A stretch of 64,000 nt of DNA from JADKBO01 sp965230345 (lineage in GTDB: Bacteria > Bacteroidota > Bacteroidia > Chitinophagales > Saprospiraceae). Numbering within the stretch: position 1 is the stretch's first letter; the number at the start of each line of letters is the position of its first letter. The DNA is taken from assembly GCA_965230345.1 (NCBI GenBank), contig CBDDKR010000002.1:2666001-2730000 (forward strand), given 5' to 3'. Of the stretch, positions 47,360 to 55,322 are shown one piece after another. The position numbers and the translations under genes are program-made. Under the pieces are notes generated by a model. That model was given only the letters and a program-made list of their open reading frames with translations. It was not told the DNA's origin and ran no database searches.

Positions 47360-47378
47360 CGCCTTAAATTAGAATTTC

Positions 47379-48815
47379 ATGACAAGGAGAATAAAAATCA
47401 AACACTTATTAGAGGGTGATTATATAGGAAAAGAAGTTGTTGTAAAAGGATGGGTAAGAACATTTAGAAATAATCAGTTTGTAGCTTTAAATGATGGGTC
47501 AACATTAAAGACCCTTCAAGTAGTTGTTGATTTTGAAAATGAGTCTCCTGATCTTCTGAAAAGGATTACCACTGGCGCTGCAATAGCCTGCAAAGGAATC
47601 GTAGTAGAATCGCAAGGAAGAGGGCAGAGTATTGAGATTACTGCAACGGAAGTGGAAATTCTAGGAGATTCGGATCCTGAAAAGTATCCGTTACAACCCA
47701 AAAGACATAGTTTGGAGTTTTTACGTGAAATTGCACACTTGAGATTTAGAACGAATACATTTGGAGCAATATTTAGAATAAGACACCAAATTGCTTTCAG
47801 TATTCATGAATTTTTTCATAACAAAGGATTTGTCTATATACATTCTCCAATTGTAACTGGAAGTGATGCCGAAGGTGCAGGTGAAATGTTTAGAGTAACA
47901 ACTCTTCCACTAGAGAATATTCCGATGGATGAAAATGGAAAAGTCAATGAAAAGATGGACTTTTTTGGTAAAGCAACCAATTTGACTGTAAGTGGTCAGT
48001 TGGAAGCAGAGTTAGGGGCAATGGCGTTGGGAGAAGTTTATACTTTTGGCCCTACATTTAGAGCCGAAAACTCGAATACCAGTCGTCACCTTGCAGAGTT
48101 TTGGATGATCGAACCAGAAGTTGCTTTTGCGGATTTGGTAGACAATATGGACTTGGCAGAGGAAATGCTCAAATACGTAATTAAAAGTTGTGTTAATCAT
48201 TGTAAAGACGATTTGGAATTCTTACAGAATAGACTTATTCAAGAAGAAAAGTCTAAGCCAGAGAAAGACCGTTCTCCGATGCCTTTGGTTGAAAAATTGG
48301 AGTTTGTTTTAAACAATGATTTTGAAAGAATTACTTATACAGAAGCTGTTCAAATTCTAAGAAATAGTAAGCCGAATAAGAAGAAGAAATTCCAATATTT
48401 GGTAGAGGATTGGGGTGTGGATCTTCAGAGTGAGCATGAAAGATATTTAGTAGAAAAACACTTCAAAAAGCCTGTGATTCTGACGGATTATCCCAAGGAT
48501 ATCAAAGCATTTTATATGCGTATGAATGATGATGGAAAAACGGTTCGTGCTATGGATATCCTGTTCCCGGGAATTGGTGAAATTGTTGGAGGATCTCAAA
48601 GAGAAGAACGATTGAGTGTCTTAAAAGGTAGAATGACCGAAATGGACATCCCTCATGAAGAGATGGATTGGTATTTGGATACCAGACGTTTTGGAACAAA
48701 TCCACATGCTGGCTTTGGATTGGGATTTGAAAGGTTAGTATTGTTTATTACAGGAATGAGTAATATTAGAGATGTAATTCCATTTCCACGTTACCCTGGA
48801 AGTGCTGAGTTCTAG
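47379..48815 (+). CDS. asnS: Asparaginyl-tRNA synthetase
   Basis: A 478-residue class II synthetase. The N-terminal OB-fold is anticodon-binding (VVVKGWVRTFRNNQFVALNDGST). Motif 2 region is FGPTFRAENSNTSRHLAEFWMIEPE and motif 3 is GFGLGFERLVLFITG. ATP and Asn pocket residues include GGSQREERL. The motif-2 TSRHLAEF-type sequence and bacterial AsnRS length favour Asn over Asp. It is monocistronic. Confidence 0.95.
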   Translation: MTRRIKIKHLLEGDYIGKEVVVKGWVRTFRNNQFVALNDGSTLKTLQVVVDFENESPDLLKRITTGAAIACKGIVVESQGRGQSIEITATEVEILGDSDPEKYPLQPKRHSLEFLREIAHLRFRTNTFGAIFRIRHQIAFSIHEFFHNKGFVYIHSPIVTGSDAEGAGEMFRVTTLPLENIPMDENGKVNEKMDFFGKATNLTVSGQLEAELGAMALGEVYTFGPTFRAENSNTSRHLAEFWMIEPEVAFADLVDNMDLAEEMLKYVIKSCVNHCKDDLEFLQNRLIQEEKSKPEKDRSPMPLVEKLEFVLNNDFERITYTEAVQILRNSKPNKKKKFQYLVEDWGVDLQSEHERYLVEKHFKKPVILTDYPKDIKAFYMRMNDDGKTVRAMDILFPGIGEIVGGSQREERLSVLKGRMTEMDIPHEEMDWYLDTRRFGTNPHAGFGLGFERLVLFITGMSNIRDVIPFPRYPGSAEF

Positions 48816-48905
48816 TTGTCCTAGAAAATGTGAAATTTGTATCAAAAAGGTTGAATTTTAATTAAAGTGCTGAATTAAAAGCATTTACTTATTACAAAAA
48901 GTTAT

Positions 48906-48913
48906 TATATTTG
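48906..48913 (+). promoter_or_regulatory. Bacteroidota -7 box TATATTTG upstream of the amidase gene
   Basis: An exact TAnnTTTG match, 25 bp before the ATG at 48939. Confidence 0.5.
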
Positions 48914-48938
48914 CGGTCGTAATAGAGTTGATGCTTTT

Positions 48939-49991
48939 ATGAAGAGGTCTTTATATGTAGTTTTGTTACTGTGCTTTGCGGTATTCACTTATGCTCAGAG
49001 TAATTCTGATTATAAGGTTAATTTGGTCGTAATAGATGCTGGTCATGGAGGTCATGATCCTGGGACTCACGGGAAAACATATAAAGAGAAGGACATTGCC
49101 TTGAAGATTGCTATGAAATTGGGTGAATACATCAAAATGAATCATCCCAAGGTCAAAATTCTATTTACAAGAACAAAGGATGAATTTGTGCCTCTTTTCA
49201 AAAGGATTGCTATAGCTAACCAAGCTAATGCGGATTTATTTGTATCTATTCACTGTAACAGCTCAAAGAAGAAAAAGGTTAAAGGGACAGAGACTTACGT
49301 AATGGGACTACATAGGGCAGAGGAGAATTTAGAAGTTGCCCAAAGAGAAAATGAAGTAATTCTTTTGGAAAACGACTACGAGGATAATTATGAGGGATTT
49401 GATCCCAATAGTCCAGTTGGTCATATATTACTGTCTTCCTTTCAAGATGCTTATTTGAATCAAAGTCTTGAAGTGGCATCTCAGATTGAAAAAGAATTGC
49501 AGGCTCAGGGTTATTCGACTTCAAGAGGTGTAAAACAAGCAGGTTTCGCCGTTTTGCGCAGGGCTACGATGCCAAGTGTTTTAATTGAAACAGGTTTTTT
49601 GAGTAATGCCAAAGAGGAGAAATACCTTGGCTCTAAAAAAGGACAGCAAGAAGTTGGTCATTCTATATATCGGGCATTAAGTCACTTTCTGAACCCTGTA
49701 ATAGGATCGTCTACTTATTCATCAAAAACCAATAAGGTTATTGAACCCGTTAAATCTAAGAATGAAAAGCTGTTTATTGTTCAATTTGCAGCATTGTCTA
49801 AAGCCTTAGACAAAGATCGTATGAGCAAGATTATGTCTATTGGAGAAGTCCAAATCTTAGAACAAGGAGGTTTAAAAAAATATCGTGTAGTAAATGTTCA
49901 TGGCTTAGAAAAAGCCAAAGAAGTTAAAGCCAAACTTGTTTCTCTTGGGTTCAATGGTAGTTTTTTAATCGCTCAGACCAACAGGTTATAA
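48939..49991 (+). CDS. N-acetylmuramoyl-L-alanine amidase with C-terminal SPOR-like domain
   Basis: A 350-residue periplasmic enzyme cleaving the glycan-peptide bond of peptidoglycan. The signal peptide ends about residue 19 (TYAQ). The Amidase_3 domain (about 25-245) has VVIDAGHGGHDPG (zinc His), SIHCNSSKKKKVKGTETYVMG (zinc His and Glu) and SVLIETGFLSNAKEE (catalytic Glu). Residues about 275-350 resemble a SPOR-type septal peptidoglycan-binding domain (FIVQFAALSKALDK...YRVVNVHGLEKA). It may act in daughter-cell separation. Confidence 0.92.
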   Translation: MKRSLYVVLLLCFAVFTYAQSNSDYKVNLVVIDAGHGGHDPGTHGKTYKEKDIALKIAMKLGEYIKMNHPKVKILFTRTKDEFVPLFKRIAIANQANADLFVSIHCNSSKKKKVKGTETYVMGLHRAEENLEVAQRENEVILLENDYEDNYEGFDPNSPVGHILLSSFQDAYLNQSLEVASQIEKELQAQGYSTSRGVKQAGFAVLRRATMPSVLIETGFLSNAKEEKYLGSKKGQQEVGHSIYRALSHFLNPVIGSSTYSSKTNKVIEPVKSKNEKLFIVQFAALSKALDKDRMSKIMSIGEVQILEQGGLKKYRVVNVHGLEKAKEVKAKLVSLGFNGSFLIAQTNRL

Positions 49992-50046
49992 TCCCCTTCA
50001 TTTATTCAAATCCTTATCGTACTTAAATTTTAGTCCCTAGTTTTTA

Positions 50047-50054
50047 TATTTTTG
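50047..50054 (+). promoter_or_regulatory. Bacteroidota -7 box TATTTTTG upstream of the CCA-adding enzyme gene
   Basis: An exact TAnnTTTG match, 20 bp before the GTG start at 50075. The short spacing supports that start. Confidence 0.5.
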
Positions 50055-50074
50055 CATGATTAAATAAATCAAGT

Positions 50075-51493
50075 GTGATATTTAGTATAACGACCGAGGA
50101 AAGAAAAATCTTTAATTTGATTGGTAGCGCTGCCGAATCATTAGGTTATCCAGCTTATGTGGTAGGTGGATATGTCCGAGATAGGTTACTTGGGCGTCCA
50201 AGTAAGGATATCGATATAGTGTGTGTTGGGAGTGGTATTAATTTGGCCAACAAAGTAGCAGACCAATTGAGACCTCGTCCGTGGGTATCCGTCTTCGAGA
50301 GATTTGGAACAGCCATGATTAAATATGGTGACATAGAGATCGAATTTGTTGGAGCTCGCAAAGAGTCGTATCAAATTCATTCAAGAAAACCAACCGTTGA
50401 AAATGGTAGCTTAGAAGATGATCAAAATAGAAGAGATTTCACGATCAATGCCTTAGCTGTAAGCTTAAATGAACACAATTTTGGAGAAATCATTGATTCG
50501 TTCGGAGGATTGAGTCACCTTGAACAAAAAATGATCAAAACACCGCTCGAACCAGGAAAGACCTTTTCTGACGATCCTTTAAGAATGCTACGTGCTATTC
50601 GATTTAGTACACAGTTAGGGTTTGAAATAGAACAGGAGTCTTTAGATGGTATAATTAAGCATCGAGATAGAATAAAGATCATTTCTAAAGAACGCATTAT
50701 AAGCGAACTCGAAAAGATACTTGCCAGTCCAACACCATCTATTGGATTTAAGTTACTTTATGATACTGGTCTTCTCCATATCATATTTCCGGAAATGGCA
50801 GAACTACAAGGTGTAGAAGTTAGAAATGATGTTTCCCATAAGGATAATTTTTATCACACATTAGAGGTTGTAGATAATATATCTCAACACACCAAGAATA
50901 TTTGGTTGAGATGGGCGGCTGTCTTTCATGATATAGCTAAACCACAAACCAAAAGATTTAGTAAAGGAATTGGTTGGACATTTCATGGTCATGAAGCATT
51001 GGGTGCTGCTATGGTCCCTAGGATTTTTAAACGCCTTAAACTTCCGCTTGATACTAAGATGAAGTATGTCCAGAAATTGGTAAGGTTACATCTAAGACCA
51101 ATTAGCCTTACTAAAGAAGAAATAACGGATTCAGCTGTTAGAAGGTTGCTTTTTGAAGCTGGTGATGACCTTGAAGATTTGATGATGCTTTGTAAAGCAG
51201 ATATCACGTCGAAAAATCCCAACAAAGTAGAGCGTTATTTGAAAAATTACGCAATTCTAGAAATAAAGCTGAAAGAGATTGAAGAAAAAGATCACTTAAG
51301 GAATTGGCAGCCACCTATTTCTGGAGAAATCATAATGGATACCTTTAAGATGTCTCCGTCTCGAGATGTGGGAGTTATAAAAAAAGCAATTCGTGAGGCT
51401 ATATTAGAAGGTGAAATTGATAATTCTTATGATGCCGCTCACCATTATATGATGAGAATTGGTGAAGAAATGGGCTATCAGGTGAAGAGTTAA
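50075..51493 (+). CDS. cca: CCA tRNA nucleotidyltransferase with HD domain
   Basis: A 472-residue protein. The nucleotidyltransferase head has YVVGGYVRDRLLGRPSKDIDIV (GG and DxD motifs, about 27-48) and RRDFTINALAV with the neck motif DDPLRMLRAIRFSTQLGF. An HD domain with WAAVFHDIAKP lies at about 280-300. It adds or repairs the 3' CCA of tRNA; a related role as poly(A) polymerase is less likely. Start is GTG at 50075, since the ATG at 50056 is closed by a stop after three codons. Confidence 0.92.
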   Translation: MIFSITTEERKIFNLIGSAAESLGYPAYVVGGYVRDRLLGRPSKDIDIVCVGSGINLANKVADQLRPRPWVSVFERFGTAMIKYGDIEIEFVGARKESYQIHSRKPTVENGSLEDDQNRRDFTINALAVSLNEHNFGEIIDSFGGLSHLEQKMIKTPLEPGKTFSDDPLRMLRAIRFSTQLGFEIEQESLDGIIKHRDRIKIISKERIISELEKILASPTPSIGFKLLYDTGLLHIIFPEMAELQGVEVRNDVSHKDNFYHTLEVVDNISQHTKNIWLRWAAVFHDIAKPQTKRFSKGIGWTFHGHEALGAAMVPRIFKRLKLPLDTKMKYVQKLVRLHLRPISLTKEEITDSAVRRLLFEAGDDLEDLMMLCKADITSKNPNKVERYLKNYAILEIKLKEIEEKDHLRNWQPPISGEIIMDTFKMSPSRDVGVIKKAIREAILEGEIDNSYDAAHHYMMRIGEEMGYQVKS

Positions 51494-51714
51494 TACCCTT
51501 CATTTTATTTTAAGATAATTCGTGTCTTTTTAGAAGAATTGATCTCCACAGATTTTAGGTATGTTAACGTAATAATGTAAATTGTATTTAATACAAAGAT
51601 TAATCATGCATTAAGAGTGGGAATGTATTGTTAAAATAATTGTAGTAACCTTAAGCTACACATTACTAGTAGTTTACATATGATGAAGTACTTTGTACTT
51701 ATAAAATGTAAACA

Positions 51715-52536
51715 TTGAGAAAGCGAAAATTAGAAATTGTAGTTATCAGTGATGTTCATCTTGGAACATCCGGAGCTAATGCTGAAGACTTGTTGTCTTA
51801 CCTTAAAAGAATTGACCCTAAAATATTAATCATCAATGGCGATTTCATTGATGGATGGAATTTTAAGAAGCGATTTTTCCCCCAAGCACATTTTGAAGTC
51901 ATACGAAGGATTATCAAAATGATGAATAAGGGAACAATGGTATATTATATAACGGGCAATCACGATGAGTTTTTAAGAAAGTACGACGGTCTGATTTTTG
52001 GCCACTTTCAAATCGTTGATCAATTAGTGTTGAACGTAAATGGAAAGAAAGCTTGGTTTTTCCATGGTGATATTTTTGATACATCTATACAAGGCAAGAT
52101 GAAATACCTTGCCAAATTGGGTGGAAAAGCTTATGATTTCTTGATATGGACTAATCGCATGGTGAATCAGGTGTTGATGCTGATGGGACGTGAAAGGATG
52201 AGCTTTTCCAAGCGTGTAAAGCAATCGGTTAAACTGGCCGTCAAATGGGTCAATGATTTTGAACAAATCGCTTCAGATATTGCCATTGAAAATGGCTACT
52301 CATACATCTGTTGTGGACATATTCATACTCCAGGAATTAAGATTTATAATAACGAACACGGTCAAGTCACTTATTTGAATAGCGGTGACTGGATAGAAAA
52401 TAATTCTAGTCTTGAATTAAAAGATGGCAAATGGTCCATTGCATCTCATTGGAAGTTTAAAGAAGAAAAGAAGGCCGCCCATGAAAAAATTATGGATAGA
52501 GAAATCTCTATGTTGTTAAGCGAAGACTATGATTAA
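51715..52536 (+). CDS. LpxH-like UDP-2,3-diacylglucosamine diphosphatase / metallophosphoesterase
   Basis: A 273-residue calcineurin-like phosphoesterase with metal motifs ISDVHLG, INGDFIDGWN, ITGNHDE, FFHGDIFD and CCGHIHTPG in order. It matches the UDP-2,3-diacylglucosamine pyrophosphatase (lipid A step 4) branch, common in Bacteroidota lacking canonical LpxH. Start is TTG at 51715, as the first strand (KLEIVVISDVHLG) follows at once. It lies 40 bp before a glycosyltransferase gene, probably an operon. Confidence 0.87.
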   Translation: MRKRKLEIVVISDVHLGTSGANAEDLLSYLKRIDPKILIINGDFIDGWNFKKRFFPQAHFEVIRRIIKMMNKGTMVYYITGNHDEFLRKYDGLIFGHFQIVDQLVLNVNGKKAWFFHGDIFDTSIQGKMKYLAKLGGKAYDFLIWTNRMVNQVLMLMGRERMSFSKRVKQSVKLAVKWVNDFEQIASDIAIENGYSYICCGHIHTPGIKIYNNEHGQVTYLNSGDWIENNSSLELKDGKWSIASHWKFKEEKKAAHEKIMDREISMLLSEDYD

Positions 52537-52576
52537 TGATACAAGATCATTTCTAATTTTTTAAAGAAACATCTAA

Positions 52577-53587
52577 ATGCGAATATTTTATGCAGTTCAA
52601 GCTACTGGAAATGGACACATCAGTAGAGCGATACAATTGTTACCATATTTAAAACAATTTGGCGAAGTAGATATATTTTTGAGTGGTTCGAATTCGTCAC
52701 TTTCTCTCAATCATCCCATAAAGTATCGAAGCAAAGGCTTAAGTCTATATTTCAAAGAGTGTGGTGAAATTGACATTTTTAAATCGATTAGAAAAGCGGA
52801 TTATTTCCGAATAATAAAGGAATCGAAGAGTCTTCCTGTCGATCAGTACGATTTAGTAATAAATGACTTTGAACATATTACTGCGAAGGCGTGTCAATAC
52901 AGAGGAGTTCCATCTGTCCAGTTTGGTCATCAGGCTAGTTTTATGTCTAAAAAAACTCCTAGGGCATCCAAAAGAAGCATTCCTGGAGAATATGTTTTAG
53001 CTAATTACGCTAGAGCCACATCATACGTTGGATTACACTTTAAGAAGTACGATGATTTTATCTTCGAACCCATTATTAAGGAGCGAATCATCAATGCGAC
53101 TCCCAGAGATAGAGGGCATGTGACGGTATATTTACCATCATATTTAGACCATTGCATAAGAAATGCAATGTGGAGTATACCAGAAGTTGAATTTCATTGG
53201 TTCGTGCCTGGAATTAAGGAGATTCATAAGGAAAAGAATATCAAGTTTTTCCCCATAGACAATCATTTGTTTTCTCTTAGTATGAAAGACTGTCACGGCA
53301 TCATTACTGGTGGAGGGTTTGAGACCCCATCAGAGGCCTTGTATCTTGAAAAAAAGTTGCTGAGTATTCCTATTAAAAATCATTATGAGCAGTTATGCAA
53401 TGCAGCAGCATTAAAGGAGATGGGAGTACCTGTCATTGATAACTTGAAAGAAGAAAAATTTGAGCAGGACATAAGAGATTGGTTAGATATGGGGCGACCA
53501 AATATTACAATTAGACCAAATGTTATTCGAGAAACATTAGAATACATAGTGGAAAATTATTCAGTACGGAAAAACTTGGCCTCGTGA
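52577..53587 (+). CDS. Glycosyltransferase of the GT1/MurG-like fold
   Basis: A 336-residue protein with the N-terminal MRIFYAVQATGNGHISRAIQLLPYL (the G-x-GH nucleotide-sugar transferase loop) and the C-terminal ITGGGFETPSEALYLEKKLLSIPIKNHYEQLCNA sugar-nucleotide-binding motif. It is of the type often annotated simply 'glycosyltransferase family protein'. Acceptor and donor are unknown. It follows the LpxH-like gene by 40 bp, suggesting a role in an envelope glycolipid, which is inference. Confidence 0.88.
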   Translation: MRIFYAVQATGNGHISRAIQLLPYLKQFGEVDIFLSGSNSSLSLNHPIKYRSKGLSLYFKECGEIDIFKSIRKADYFRIIKESKSLPVDQYDLVINDFEHITAKACQYRGVPSVQFGHQASFMSKKTPRASKRSIPGEYVLANYARATSYVGLHFKKYDDFIFEPIIKERIINATPRDRGHVTVYLPSYLDHCIRNAMWSIPEVEFHWFVPGIKEIHKEKNIKFFPIDNHLFSLSMKDCHGIITGGGFETPSEALYLEKKLLSIPIKNHYEQLCNAAALKEMGVPVIDNLKEEKFEQDIRDWLDMGRPNITIRPNVIRETLEYIVENYSVRKNLAS

Positions 53588-53764
53588 GAAGCATTCTCTT
53601 AATCTATGGTTTACATTATAACATGTTGTTAGTCAGTGTCATGCGTCAGAACTTAATATTTAGGTAATAAACGGTTTAAATCAATGTTAATAACTGCTAA
53701 TTACTTCGACTTTTCGATAACAAAGACTTAATGTCGAATTAATTTTCACAATATCTTACAAAAT

Positions 53765-53772
53765 TACATTTG
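53765..53772 (+). promoter_or_regulatory. Bacteroidota -7 box TACATTTG upstream of the beta-helix lipoprotein
   Basis: An exact TAnnTTTG match, 38 bp before the ATG at 53811. Confidence 0.55.
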
Positions 53773-53810
53773 CATCATATTTAAAAATTTTAATATTCAA
53801 TTACAAAATC

Positions 53811-55235
53811 ATGAATCAAAAACTATTGTTATTGTTAGCGCTATTTGCGTTTGTAAACATCTTTTCATCTTGTAAGGATGATGATGATTGCGATTCTTGC
53901 GAAGCAGGTTTCGAATGCGTAGATGGAGAGTGTGTTCAAGTTGACCCTTGTGCAGGTATTACTTGTGATCCAGGTGAAATTTGTGAAAACGGAAATTGTG
54001 TTGAGCTTGTTTGTGAAGAAGAAGAAGTATCAGGAAGTATTACTGCTGATGTTACTTGGAAAAAAGATGTTGTATACATCCTTAAAGGTAAAGTTAGTGT
54101 AGAGTCTGGTGCAACATTGACTATCGAACCAGGTACAATTATTAAAGGAGCTGAGGGAGTTGAAACTGAAGCGTCTGCATTAGTAATAGCAAGAGGATCA
54201 AAGATTCATGCTGAAGGAACTAAAGATGAGCCAATTATCTTTACTACAGTTTTAGATAACATCAAGTGTGGAACAAAATCAGGAACCAATTTAGCTGAGT
54301 ATGACTTTGGTAAATGGGGAGGACTTATTGTTCTTGGAAATGCAACAATTTCTGCGAAAGATGGTGACGGTGAATCTCAAATCGAAGGTCTTCCAGGTAA
54401 CGAAGAGTATGGGAAATACGGAGGAAATGATGACGCTGATAACTCTGGTGTAATCAAATACGTATCTATCAGACACGGAGGTGCTTTGATCGGTGATGGT
54501 AACGAAATCAACGGATTAACTCTTGGTGGAGTTGGAACTGGAACTGTAATCGAAAACGTAGAAGTATTAGGAAACTTAGATGATGGTATCGAGTTTTTCG
54601 GAGGATCTGTAAATGTTAAGAATGCTATCGTAGGTTTCCAAGGTGACGATGCAATCGATATCGACCAGAACTACTCGGGTACAGTTTCTAATTTTTACGT
54701 TATCCAAGGTGGTGATGATACAGATGAAGCTCTAGAAATTGACGGTCCTGAAGGAACTTTATCTGAAGGATTATTCACTTTAGAAAATGGAACTTGTATC
54801 GCAGTAGATATTACTAAATCTTCTCCAGCTGATTTGAAATCTAAAGCTCAAGGTACAATCAATAATGTAGCGTTCAATGGTTACGACTCTAAAGCTCTTA
54901 AAGTAAGAGTAAGTGTTGTAGCAGAAGATTGTTCTGATAAGACGGATACATGGACTTATGTTGAAAACGGAAGATTAGTAATCAGTAATTCAACTTACGT
55001 TGGAAATGTAACTGCAGCAGGTGCTATGAAGACTTATGTTAATGCTAAAGATACAGAGCCTGATTATCAACAAAAAGTAGATTGTTTCGAGAACAATTCT
55101 GCTAAATACGAAAATGTTGTAGACGAAGTATTCAACGGAAATGGTAACGCTATCTCATCTACAAATGTAGCTGGAGCGGACAATACAGCTTTCGAAGGAT
55201 GGTCTTGGTTATCAATCAATAATAAAATTCAATAA
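53811..55235 (+). CDS. Surface beta-helix lipoprotein, partner of the downstream TonB receptor
   Basis: A 474-residue protein. The lipobox ends at Cys21 (NIFSSC) and is followed immediately by KDDDD, which fits the acidic lipoprotein export signal that sends Bacteroidota lipoproteins to the cell surface. Residues 22-75 have ten Cys in EGF/keratin-like spacing (CDSCEAGFECVDGECVQ, CAGITCDPGEICENGNCVE). Residues 80-465 form a predicted right-handed beta-helix (VESGATLTIEPGTIIKG, HAEGTKDEPIIFTT). Codons favour AAC, ATC, TAC and GGT more than in neighbouring genes, a sign of high expression. The ligand is unknown. Confidence 0.85.
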   Translation: MNQKLLLLLALFAFVNIFSSCKDDDDCDSCEAGFECVDGECVQVDPCAGITCDPGEICENGNCVELVCEEEEVSGSITADVTWKKDVVYILKGKVSVESGATLTIEPGTIIKGAEGVETEASALVIARGSKIHAEGTKDEPIIFTTVLDNIKCGTKSGTNLAEYDFGKWGGLIVLGNATISAKDGDGESQIEGLPGNEEYGKYGGNDDADNSGVIKYVSIRHGGALIGDGNEINGLTLGGVGTGTVIENVEVLGNLDDGIEFFGGSVNVKNAIVGFQGDDAIDIDQNYSGTVSNFYVIQGGDDTDEALEIDGPEGTLSEGLFTLENGTCIAVDITKSSPADLKSKAQGTINNVAFNGYDSKALKVRVSVVAEDCSDKTDTWTYVENGRLVISNSTYVGNVTAAGAMKTYVNAKDTEPDYQQKVDCFENNSAKYENVVDEVFNGNGNAISSTNVAGADNTAFEGWSWLSINNKIQ

Positions 55236-55254
55236 TAGAATTTTCTAAATAATA

Positions 55255-55299
55255 AGGAAGAGCAACTTTCCCAAATTCAAGTTGCTCTTCCTCTTTTTC
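55255..55299 (+). terminator. Strong hairpin terminator between lipoprotein and TonB receptor genes
   Basis: A 14-bp perfect stem AGGAAGAGCAACTT / AAGTTGCTCTTCCT, 10-nt loop, then a T-rich tail. It sits between two functionally paired same-strand genes, so it would reduce receptor expression relative to the lipoprotein. Confidence 0.9.
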
Positions 55300-55322
55300 T
55301 TTTTATAAAAATTTCAATCAGA

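Noticed and set aside
47117..47378. Possible fourth copy of the intergenic repeat
   Set aside because: Only short blocks (a GGAATTATATG...TGGAAGTA stretch) resemble the unit, and the hairpin and distal block are missing; similarity could be chance in AT-rich DNA.
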